Assembly (NCBI GenBank): GCA_041940305.1
Contig: JBGTSJ010000001.1
Span: forward strand, 496,001 to 560,000
Length of the DNA: 64,000 bases
DNA from: JBGTSJ01 sp041940305
GTDB lineage: Bacteria > Planctomycetota > Planctomycetia > Planctomycetales > Planctomycetaceae
Reading direction: 5' to 3'
Shown: positions 36,686 to 45,404 of the stretch, one piece after another
Layout: each line of letters opens with the position of its first letter
How positions within the stretch are numbered: the first letter of the stretch is position 1
Made by a program: the position numbers and the translations under genes
The notes under the pieces: generated by a model
Told to the model about the DNA's origin: nothing
The model's input: only the letters and a program-made list of their open reading frames with translations
Databases searched by the model: none

Positions 36686-37885
36686 TCACGCCAGTTCCTG
36701 CAGCCACAGGCGCAGGTCGTTCTCGTACTCGCTGGCGAGATCGCCGCGGACGAGTTGCCGCTGAAACTCCGCCGCGCCGAACTGCTCCGACAGGTCCGCT
36801 TCCTCCGCCGACGTGAAACGCTCCGCCGGATCCGGCGCGATGAGCCGCTGCAGCAGGTCGATCAGCACGCCGTTCCGCAATACGTCGTCCGGCAGCAGGT
36901 CCGTCAGCTGTTGCGGCAAGCGCCGCTTGGCTTCCGCCAGTTCATCCCCGTCGGTGGCATCGGCGAACGGATAACGGCCGGACAGCATCTCCACCAGCAC
37001 GTAACCCAGGCTCGCCAGGTCGGACGCCGCGGTATGCACGTCCCCCTCCAGCACTTCGACGGCGGCGTAACGGGGCGTCCACGTGGGGCGCAGCGGCGGT
37101 TCCTGGCTGACGAACGCCGAACCGAAGTCCACAATTTTGCAGCTTCCGGTCCGCTTGACCATGATGTTGGCAGGCTTGATGTCGGCATGCAGCATCTCCT
37201 CGCGATGAAGAGCCGCGAGCGCGGAGAGGCAGTCGCGGAGGATGGCGATGGCGATGCCGGGCTTGAGACGCACCTGAGAGCCGCTTTCGGTGACGATCAC
37301 GTCGTTGACGTATTCCCACGTGTCGCGGTCGCTGGTGCGGCGCATATGCTCGAGAGCGCCGGGCGCGAGCAGGAAGCGCAGGTCGTAGCCGTCGACCCAT
37401 TCCATCACGAGCGTCTGGATGCCGTGATGCTCGATGACGTTGTAGACATCGACGAGGTGGTCCTGCTGGATGCGCGCGAGGCGCATCGCCAGCCGTGCCA
37501 GCCGCGACATCTCCTCGCGGTAGATCTCGGCGTCGGAATAGCCGTCGGGCTGAAAGAACTTGAGCGCGAGGCGAAACGAAGCGCCGAATGCGCCGACGCG
37601 GTCCGCAAGAAAGACGACCCCCTGCCCGCCGGATCCGAGCTTCTTCAGCAGCCGGTACTCCACCTCCCAGTTGATGCGGTCCCGCTGAACGAGCCCCTCA
37701 AACTGTGCGGAAAGCGCACGCGTTTCCTCCGCGAGCTGGTCGAACGTCTTGGTGGCGTCGTCGCGCGTCGGCCCGGTAGCGGCGTCATTGGTGAACACCG
37801 GCTCCGGGAGAGACGTTTCGCCATGCTCGTTCCGGACCGGAACGTAAATGGCGGTGGGATCGAGCGCGGCACTGGGGTCGGTCAT
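36686..37885 (-). CDS. Serine/threonine protein kinase
   Basis: The start at 37885 (MTDPSAALDPTAIYVP) was chosen over a longer frame. After about 70 polar residues comes a kinase domain: glycine loop LGSGGQGVVFLA, Lys in ALKFFQPD, catalytic loop LHADIKPANIMV (HAD instead of the usual HRD), DFG in VDFGSAF, and ASDLASLGYVLVEMLSGRYPF for subdomain IX. No transmembrane helix follows, so it is soluble. Planctomycetes have many Hanks-type kinases. It lies about 100 bases after the DUF1501 gene start on the opposite direction of reading and before the zinc-ribbon protein; an operon with that gene is possible. Confidence 0.88.
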   Translation of the reverse strand: MTDPSAALDPTAIYVPVRNEHGETSLPEPVFTNDAATGPTRDDATKTFDQLAEETRALSAQFEGLVQRDRINWEVEYRLLKKLGSGGQGVVFLADRVGAFGASFRLALKFFQPDGYSDAEIYREEMSRLARLAMRLARIQQDHLVDVYNVIEHHGIQTLVMEWVDGYDLRFLLAPGALEHMRRTSDRDTWEYVNDVIVTESGSQVRLKPGIAIAILRDCLSALAALHREEMLHADIKPANIMVKRTGSCKIVDFGSAFVSQEPPLRPTWTPRYAAVEVLEGDVHTAASDLASLGYVLVEMLSGRYPFADATDGDELAEAKRRLPQQLTDLLPDDVLRNGVLIDLLQRLIAPDPAERFTSAEEADLSEQFGAAEFQRQLVRGDLASEYENDLRLWLQELA

Positions 37886-37983
37886 TGAGGTCGTCCATGG
37901 AACAGCGTGCATCCTGCGGTTCGGGGAGATTATAGCAGCCGGGTCAAGCGGACCCGGTCGGACACGCGGCAAATGCCGCGGGT

Positions 37984-39357
37984 TCAGCCAAACAAACCCG
38001 TCAGCACGTCCCCCCCGCTCAGGGGAAACGGCCGGTCGAGCACATCCCGGACTTCAGTGTGCGGATCAATCCCCAGCAGCGCAAACATTGTCGAGGCAAG
38101 GTCGTCGGGTCGGACGCGGTCGCGGGCCGGATAGGCCCCCTGACTGTCGGATGCGCCATAAACCGCGCCCCGTTTCACGCCGCCGCCGGCCAGCAGCACG
38201 GTGTAACAATCCGGCCAGTGGTCGCGGCTGATGTTGTCGTTGATCTTTGGCGTGCGCCCGAATTCCCCCATCCAGATGACGAGCGTCTCGTCGAGCAGCC
38301 CGCGGTCGTCCAGGTCGGTTAGGAGCGCGGGAAGCGTCTGGTCGGTGAGGGGGAGATGGCGTTCCTTGAGGATGGGATACATCCGCGTGTTGTTGAAGCC
38401 GTGCGTGTCCCAGCCGCCGCTGGTCGTGCTCTGGCCGCCGATGCTCTGATCGAAATAGACGTTGACGAACCGGACTCCGGCCTCGACCAGCCGTCGCGCA
38501 AGCAGGCAACCCTGGCCGTACGTCGTCCGGCCGTAAGCCTCGCGAAGCGCGGACGGCTCCTGAGACAGATCGAACGCCTCGCGCACCGCCGTGGAATTCA
38601 GCATCGACAGCGCCTTGTCGTAGTAGGCGTCGATCCCGCGGGCCTCGGCCGAGTACTCCAGCAACCGCGTCTGCTGATTGACGAGTTCCTGCAGCGCGCG
38701 ACGGTTCTGCAGGCGGTCCACATCGAGACTGGACGGCAAGCTGAGTTCGGGCAGGCGAAACCGATCGTCGTTGGGGTCTTCGGTGACCAGCAGCGGATCA
38801 TGCGCCTTGCCGAGAAAACTGGCGTGCTGGCCCGGAGTGACGGACCCGTCGCGGATCACGTGCGGATACGCAACGAACGTCGGCATCCCGCTCGTGTTCG
38901 CCGCGAACCGGTCGGCGACCGAGCCATAGGCGGGAAAGAGTTCGAGCGTGTCCTTCAGCCGGATGTCATCGACGGGGGGCGCATGCCCCGTCAGAGCGTA
39001 GTACGACGCCGAGTTGTGGTTCTTCATCGTGTGGTGGGCGCTGTGAATCAGCGTCACCTTGTCGAGCACCTTCGCCGACTGCGGCAGGTGCTCGCACACC
39101 GGGACTCCCGGGATCGCGCTGGGAATCGATCCAAACCGGCTGCGAATTCCCTCCGGGGCGTCCGGCTTGAGATCGAACGTATCCAGATGGCTCGGCCCGC
39201 CGAACTGGTACAAAAAAATGATCGACTTCGCCCGCGCAGGCAGGAGCGACGCCTGCTCGCCCGCGCGCAGCAGCTTCGGCGCCGTAAGGCCGAGAAAGCC
39301 GAGTCCGCCGATCTGGAGGAGCTTGCGGCGACAGAATCCCGGAACTGTGATAGGCAT
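37984..39357 (-). CDS. DUF1501 family protein (paired with DUF1549/DUF1553 gene)
   Basis: The 457-residue protein starts with a signal (CRRKLLQIGGLGFLGLTAP, likely twin-arginine-like) and then shows IIFLYQFGGPSHLDTFDLKP, GGWDTHGFN, GEFGRTPKIN, RDHWPDCYTVLLAGGG and ALLGIDPHTEV, all typical for DUF1501. It is an alkaline-phosphatase-superfamily fold of unknown activity, predicted periplasmic. It follows the DUF1549/DUF1553 gene by 35 bases, the usual order in planctomycetes. It is a relative of the lone DUF1501 protein at 14256-15755. Confidence 0.9.
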   Translation of the reverse strand: MPITVPGFCRRKLLQIGGLGFLGLTAPKLLRAGEQASLLPARAKSIIFLYQFGGPSHLDTFDLKPDAPEGIRSRFGSIPSAIPGVPVCEHLPQSAKVLDKVTLIHSAHHTMKNHNSASYYALTGHAPPVDDIRLKDTLELFPAYGSVADRFAANTSGMPTFVAYPHVIRDGSVTPGQHASFLGKAHDPLLVTEDPNDDRFRLPELSLPSSLDVDRLQNRRALQELVNQQTRLLEYSAEARGIDAYYDKALSMLNSTAVREAFDLSQEPSALREAYGRTTYGQGCLLARRLVEAGVRFVNVYFDQSIGGQSTTSGGWDTHGFNNTRMYPILKERHLPLTDQTLPALLTDLDDRGLLDETLVIWMGEFGRTPKINDNISRDHWPDCYTVLLAGGGVKRGAVYGASDSQGAYPARDRVRPDDLASTMFALLGIDPHTEVRDVLDRPFPLSGGDVLTGLFG

Positions 39358-39392
39358 GCTGGCTCAATCAAACAGAGTATGGCTTTTCAAGC

Positions 39393-41636
39393 TTACCTGC
39401 GTAACAGGAACTCCGACGAGTTCACCAGGCTCCACAGGATGTCCTCGGTGGCGCCTCGCCGATTGCCGGATTGCAGGTGGCTCGCCGCCGCGGACATTTC
39501 GGCGGCTGATGCGGGCCTGCTGAGCGCGCTCCAGTAGAGAGCGGAGACAACATCCTCGTCGGATGTGCTGCGCTCCAGCAGGTCACCTACGGCATTACCC
39601 GGCTGCCCAAGCAGCTGATCAATCAACGGCCCGCTGACGAGATCGAACGTCTGCGCCAGCGTCGCTTCGTCGGACCGCTCGCAGTCGCACGACTGCAGGC
39701 GCGGAGGCTTGCCGAACTTGATGAGAAAGCGGTCCCCGGACGACGGAGGTTCGTCGCGGGGGCGGATGGCGCGCACGCCCGGAATCTGGGACGCCCGCAT
39801 GCCCGGCGGATAGCCGTTGAACCGGATCGAGCCGCCGGTGACCTGGACCAGCGAGTCCAGCAGTTGTTCGGCCGTCAGCCGCCGCACGATGCCGCGCGAG
39901 AAATGCGACTCATCCCCCGCGTTCGTGTCATTGGGCTCGGATGCGAGCTGATACACCGAGGAGTCCATGATCGTGCGGATCAGCCACTGCTGGTCGTAAC
40001 CGCCGGCGATGAACTCCTGCGTCAGCCAGTCGAGCAGTTCCGGGTGGACGGGCGGATTGGTGAGCCGAAAATCGTCGACGGGATCGACAATTCCGCGGCC
40101 GACGAGCGACTGCCAGATCCGGTTGACCTGCGTGCGGGCGAAGTACGGGTTGTCGGGCGAGGTCAGCCAGTCGGCGAGTTCCTCGACCGGAACATCGTCC
40201 CGGTCGAGCGCGGCCTCTGCGTCCAGCAGGCGTGGAGCACGGGGCTTCCCGGTCCGCGGGTCGTCCAGACGGTCTCCTTTTCCGAAAAAGACGATCTGCT
40301 CGCCGATGAACTCATGCTTGTCGTTGCTGTCGCGGCGGTTGTTCTCGATGACTTTGTAGTCGATCCGCGAGAAGACGCTGGTCCAGCCGTAGTAGTCGTC
40401 CTGCGTCCAGCGGTCGAACGGATGGTTGTGGCACTTCGCACATTGCAGGCGAATGCCGAGGAACACCTGCGCCGTCGCCTCGGCCCGCGTGGCCGGATCG
40501 CGCAGGGCACGGTAGTAGTTGGACGCCGGAGAGGCATACGTGCTGCCGCGTCCGGACACGAGTTGCCGTGCGAGCTCGTTGAGGGGCGTGTTCTGCGCAA
40601 CGTGATGCCGGATCCAGGCATGAAAGTTTTCGACCCCCTTGCGGTCGAGCGTCCGTTCCTCGTTGCGAAGCAGGTCCGACCATTTGATGGCCCAGAAGTC
40701 GGCATACTCCGGCCTCTGCAGCAATTCGTCCACCAGCCGTTGCCGCTTGTGCGGGTCGTCGCTATCAACAAAGCGGCGCGCTGCGTCGCTGTCGGGAACG
40801 GCTCCCAGCAGATCGAGATAGGCGCGCCTCAGGTAAACCGGATCGTCGCAGATGTCGGATGGATTCAGCCGCAGCGTCCGCAGCCGGTCGAACACCAGCC
40901 GATCGATCTCGCTTCGAATCGCTGGCGGGTTCCAGTCGGATTGCGGACGAGCGGGCACAAACGCGACTCGGACCGCAACCTGCCGGCTCAGGAATCGTGC
41001 CACGACGGTCGCTTCCCCCTCCCGCTCGCTGGAGACGACTCCGTCGTGCGAAATCGACAGCACCGGCGAGGACGCCTCATACACCGCCAGGCTGGTGACG
41101 TCCCGCCGCGCACCGTCCGAGAACGTCGCACTCACCTGCAGCGGAATTGAACCAGCGGGAAGTTCGCGCACCGCCTCCCGGGGCGTCACCTGGAGAATCT
41201 GAAGTGTGGGCACGCCTGCTGCATCCGGCAGTGCCCCGGCCGCGACCCAGTCCCGCAGGATGCGGTATTCGGCGGAATCCCCTCCAAAGCGGCGACCTCC
41301 TCCATGAGCCACCTGCATCGTGGCTTTCCGCAGGATCAGACTGCGCTCAGGTTCAGCGACATTCAGCCGCCGGCCGGAGAGCTCATGCGTCAGCCGCTCA
41401 AAATCGCTGTCCGGATTCTCCCCGCGCAGCGACAGTCTGAAGCCCCCTTTGCCGTTTGCATTCCCGTGACAGGTCCCGGCATTGCAGCCAGACTTGGACA
41501 GCACCGCCATCACATCATTTCGAAACGACACTGTGTCATCCGCCCGCGCGACTCCGGCCTGCAGCAACGCCACCAGCCACAGGACCACACAGCGGCGTCG
41601 ACGCACACCTCTGTCGTCGTCGTCACCTTCTGTCAC
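39393..41636 (-). CDS. DUF1549/DUF1553 protein with cytochrome-like and bacterial Ig-like domains
   Basis: I placed the start at a GTG (41636) with GGAGAGG upstream, which leaves a signal peptide (CVVLWLVALLQAGVARA); starts up to 41798 are possible. An N-terminal haem-like motif CNAGTCHG (Cys51, Cys56) opens the 'planctomycete cytochrome' part, then a Big2-like Ig domain (PLQVSATFSDGARRDVTSLA), then DUF1549 with LDLLGAVPD and a CxxCH site (LQCAKCHNHPFDRW), then DUF1553 (RTQVNRIWQSLVGRGIV, LLDWLTQEF). The protein is predicted periplasmic with possible c-type haem. Family function is unproven. It forms an operon with the downstream DUF1501 gene. Confidence 0.85.
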   Translation of the reverse strand: MTEGDDDDRGVRRRRCVVLWLVALLQAGVARADDTVSFRNDVMAVLSKSGCNAGTCHGNANGKGGFRLSLRGENPDSDFERLTHELSGRRLNVAEPERSLILRKATMQVAHGGGRRFGGDSAEYRILRDWVAAGALPDAAGVPTLQILQVTPREAVRELPAGSIPLQVSATFSDGARRDVTSLAVYEASSPVLSISHDGVVSSEREGEATVVARFLSRQVAVRVAFVPARPQSDWNPPAIRSEIDRLVFDRLRTLRLNPSDICDDPVYLRRAYLDLLGAVPDSDAARRFVDSDDPHKRQRLVDELLQRPEYADFWAIKWSDLLRNEERTLDRKGVENFHAWIRHHVAQNTPLNELARQLVSGRGSTYASPASNYYRALRDPATRAEATAQVFLGIRLQCAKCHNHPFDRWTQDDYYGWTSVFSRIDYKVIENNRRDSNDKHEFIGEQIVFFGKGDRLDDPRTGKPRAPRLLDAEAALDRDDVPVEELADWLTSPDNPYFARTQVNRIWQSLVGRGIVDPVDDFRLTNPPVHPELLDWLTQEFIAGGYDQQWLIRTIMDSSVYQLASEPNDTNAGDESHFSRGIVRRLTAEQLLDSLVQVTGGSIRFNGYPPGMRASQIPGVRAIRPRDEPPSSGDRFLIKFGKPPRLQSCDCERSDEATLAQTFDLVSGPLIDQLLGQPGNAVGDLLERSTSDEDVVSALYWSALSRPASAAEMSAAASHLQSGNRRGATEDILWSLVNSSEFLLRR

Positions 41637-41836
41637 CCTCTCCGGGTCCGGCTGTCGCGACGCGAGGTGAACACACTGGCGCCATCGGCGAAGAGTGCCG
41701 GAGCCGGCCCGGCGCGGTCTGTCCGGTGCACGTCGCATCATCGAGTTCGACCTTTCCGCAGTCGCCGGCCAGGTCCTGTCTGGACGGCGAATCGGCAATG
41801 ATTGACCATAGACTCTCAGCGGTCTTGTCTGCCCCC

Positions 41837-41858
41837 TTGCAGTTTACATAACCTGCAA
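41837..41858. promoter_or_regulatory. Near-palindromic candidate operator
   Basis: TTGCAGTTTAC (41837-41847) pairs with ATAACCTGCAA (41848-41858) at 9 of 11 positions. The site overlaps the -35 element of the predicted acyl carrier protein promoter, which is where a repressor would bind. The regulator is unknown. Confidence 0.45.
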
Positions 41859-41871
41859 AAGGCGTTATACC
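41843..41871 (+). promoter_or_regulatory. Candidate sigma-70-type promoter for the acpP-fabF genes
   Basis: TTTACA (41843-41848), a 17-base spacer and TATACC (41866-41871). Transcription would start about 170 bases before the acyl carrier protein start codon. Motif match only. Confidence 0.45.
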
Positions 41872-42050
41872 TTCGCCGAGCCCCGGCGGTCTGGCGATGG
41901 CGTCTGCAGGCGGACAGCGCCCGATTCCTCGGAGATGGTCCCGACAGACTTTGCTCACATTGGGCGATGCCCGCAGGACGGAGCAGGCGGTTCTTTCCCC
42001 GGACTTCCCCGCACTCGATCCAGACCACTTTCCAGCGTAGGAGATGATGA

Positions 42051-42287
42051 GTGGCAACTGAAGAAAAAGTCATGGACATTGTCAGCGAGCAGCTGAGTGT
42101 CCCCCGCGAAGAGATCACCCGCGAAAGCTCATTCGTGGACGACCTGAAGGCCGACTCCCTCGATGTCGTCGAACTGGTGATGCGCTTTGAGGACACCTTC
42201 GGCGTGACGATTCCGGACGAAGACTACGAAAAGATCCGGACGGTCGGCGACGCGGTGGACTACATCGAGGCCAAGGAGAAGTCGTAG
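42051..42287 (+). CDS. acpP: Acyl carrier protein
   Basis: The 78-residue acidic protein has the phosphopantetheine attachment site DLKADSLDVVEL with Ser36, and the usual length and helix pattern of AcpP. The start codon is GTG at 42051; GGAG at 42040-42043 fits it. It carries acyl chains as thioesters in the cytoplasm for fatty-acid synthesis. The fabF gene begins directly after its stop codon, so the two are in one operon, as in many bacteria. Confidence 0.95.
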   Translation: MATEEKVMDIVSEQLSVPREEITRESSFVDDLKADSLDVVELVMRFEDTFGVTIPDEDYEKIRTVGDAVDYIEAKEKS

Positions 42288-43535
42288 GTGATGTCTCGAC
42301 GCGTTGTCGTCACGGGATTGGGCGTCGTCACCTCGCTCGGCCTAGAGGTCTCCGAGCTCTGGGACAGCATCTGCGCCGGCAAGAGCGGCGTCGGCCGCAT
42401 TACGCGTTTCGACTGCTCGAATTTCAAGGTGACATTCGGCGGCGAAGTCGCGCAGTTCGACGCGGGGGCGCAACTCGGAATGGTCGAGAAGGATGTCAAG
42501 AAGCTCGACCGCTTCGTGCAGTTTGCAATGGTGGCTGCCGACAAGGCGATCCGGCAATCCGCGATCGATTTCAGTGCGGGAGATCCGTACCGGAACGGGG
42601 TCCTGATCGGCAGCGGCATCGGCGGGCTGAGCGAGATCGAGCAGCAGCACAATATGCTGTTCGACCGTGGCCCCACCCGCGTCAGCCCGTTCATGATTCC
42701 CAAGCTGATGGTCAATGCCGCCAGCGGGAACATCTCCGTCCACTGGAAGCTGCGCGGCCCCAACAGCGCCGTCGCCACAGCCTGCGCCTCATCCACGAAT
42801 GCCATCGGCGATGCATTCAAGCTGATCCAGCACGATATGGCGGACGTGATGGTCACCGGCGGCAGCGAGTCCGCCATCACGCCCATGGGGCTGTCCGGCT
42901 TCGCCCGCATGCAGGCCCTCTCCACCCGGAATGAGCAGCCGCAGGCCGCCAGCCGTCCCTGGGACCGGGACCGCGACGGGTTCGTGATGGCTGAGGGCGC
43001 GGGCGTCGTGGTGCTGGAGGAGTATGAGCACGCGAAGCGCCGCGGCGCCAACATCCTGGCTGAGGTGCTCGGCTACGGCATGACGGCCGATGGCACGCAT
43101 ATGACCGCGCCGGACCCGGAAGGCCGCGGAGCCGCCCGTGCCATGAGCGCCGCGCTGCGGGATGCAAAGATCGATCCCCAGCGGATCGGTTATATCAATG
43201 CCCACGGCACCAGCACGCCGTTGGGGGACAAGGCCGAGACGGTCGCGATCAAGACCGTGTTCGAGGACCACGCGAAGAAGCTGGTCGTGTCCAGCACCAA
43301 AAGCCACATGGGCCACCTGCTGGGCGCCTCCGGCGGCGTGGAGTTCGTGATCTGCGTGATGGCCCTCACCGAGCAGGTTGCCCCACCGACGATCAACCTC
43401 GACAATCCCGATCCGGAGTGCGACCTCGATTACGTTCCGCACGAGGCCCGCAGACTCCCGCTCAATACGGTGCTCAAGAACAGCTTCGGCTTCGGCGGTC
43501 ACAACGCCTGCCTCGTCCTCGGAAAGGTCGCCTGA
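42288..43535 (+). CDS. fabF: 3-oxoacyl-ACP synthase II (KAS II)
   Basis: The 415-residue protein has all ketosynthase residues: Cys166 in VATACASSTNAIGDA, His306 in INAHGTSTPLGD, Lys338 and His343 in SSTKSHMGHLLGA. It condenses malonyl-ACP with acyl-ACP to extend fatty acids. The start is GTG at 42288, immediately after the acpP stop; an ATG follows one codon later, and AGGAG at 42274-42278 could serve either. A 252-base gap with a long hairpin separates it from the next ketosynthase-like gene. Confidence 0.95.
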   Translation: MMSRRVVVTGLGVVTSLGLEVSELWDSICAGKSGVGRITRFDCSNFKVTFGGEVAQFDAGAQLGMVEKDVKKLDRFVQFAMVAADKAIRQSAIDFSAGDPYRNGVLIGSGIGGLSEIEQQHNMLFDRGPTRVSPFMIPKLMVNAASGNISVHWKLRGPNSAVATACASSTNAIGDAFKLIQHDMADVMVTGGSESAITPMGLSGFARMQALSTRNEQPQAASRPWDRDRDGFVMAEGAGVVVLEEYEHAKRRGANILAEVLGYGMTADGTHMTAPDPEGRGAARAMSAALRDAKIDPQRIGYINAHGTSTPLGDKAETVAIKTVFEDHAKKLVVSSTKSHMGHLLGASGGVEFVICVMALTEQVAPPTINLDNPDPECDLDYVPHEARRLPLNTVLKNSFGFGGHNACLVLGKVA

Positions 43536-43578
43536 GCGGCGGGCGAGGTTTTGTGTCCCAGATCGCTCTGCAAAGGTT

Positions 43579-43666
43579 GGCCGCGGATGACGCGGATCTG
43601 GCGGATTAACTCAGATTCACTTGTCCGTATCTGAGTCCATCCGGTGAATCCGCGTCATCCGCGGCC
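43579..43666. repeat. Nested inverted repeat between the two ketosynthase genes
   Basis: Outer arms GGCCGCGGATGACGCGGAT (43579-43597) and its reverse complement (43648-43666) enclose a perfect 8-bp stem ACTCAGAT (43609-43616) with ATCTGAGT (43629-43636). The outer arm recurs at 48082-48102, so it is a dispersed element. As RNA it would form a long hairpin after fabF. Confidence 0.8.
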
Positions 43667-43787
43667 CCGTTTGACGGTTACCCCCCGATCAGGAAGCGAG
43701 ATCCGGTTCCCCTCGCTCCCGGTGCTCTGATACCCTGAACGTTTCGCGATCGACACCCTCCCCGGCGGGTCCCCGACCCGGACCACT

Positions 43788-45101
<1,314 letters not shown>

Positions 45102-45153
45102 CTTTCGAACGCAGAGCGAATCAGCTCTCGGGCGGATTCTGGGCCTCGACAAC

Positions 45154-45327
45154 ATGTCCGACGATCAAAACGAACGAAAAGGTCAATTGATCGTGGGGCT
45201 GGCGATCGCTGGCTGTTTCGTGGTCGGCATCATGGGAGTCGCGCTGACTTTCATCGTTCCGAATGGCATCTCCCTGATTGCATCAGCGATTGCATTTGGC
45301 GTCCTTGTCCATGCGTTCGTCCGCTGA
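45154..45327 (+). CDS. Small two-helix membrane protein
   Basis: From the ATG at 45154 the frame encodes 57 residues: a short polar start (MSDDQNERKG) and two hydrophobic helices (LIVGLAIAGCFVVGIMGVAL; ISLIASAIAFGVLVHAF). A start at 45091 would overlap the previous gene by 11 bases. I do not recognise a family. It lies downstream of the ketosynthase-like gene on the same strand and ends 78 bases before the convergent TPR gene. No clear ribosome binding site was seen, so it may not be translated. Confidence 0.5.
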   Translation: MSDDQNERKGQLIVGLAIAGCFVVGIMGVALTFIVPNGISLIASAIAFGVLVHAFVR

Positions 45328-45404
45328 GTTCGGTCGGGCCTCCACTTCACTGTGCCTGGCCGCTAGAGTCCAGTGCAACACGACTCGTTGCGTGTCTTCG
45401 CGGC

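Larger units (their letters stand above)
41637..42050. other. Divergent intergenic region before the fatty-acid genes
   Basis: About 414 bases between the DUF1549/DUF1553 gene (minus) and the acyl carrier protein gene (plus). It holds a near-palindrome and a promoter match at 41837-41871. The remaining sequence shows no gene. If the upstream gene starts at 41798, the gap is shorter. Confidence 0.4.

Noticed and set aside
36422..37888. Plus-strand open frame of 488 codons
   Set aside because: It is opposite the Ser/Thr kinase gene, which has all kinase motifs.
45340..45404. Possible RNA gene or repeat after the small membrane protein gene
   Set aside because: It has only a weak stem (GCAAC with GTTGC) and a stretch like common CGCAAAGACGCTGAG-type intergenic filler; no clear structure.
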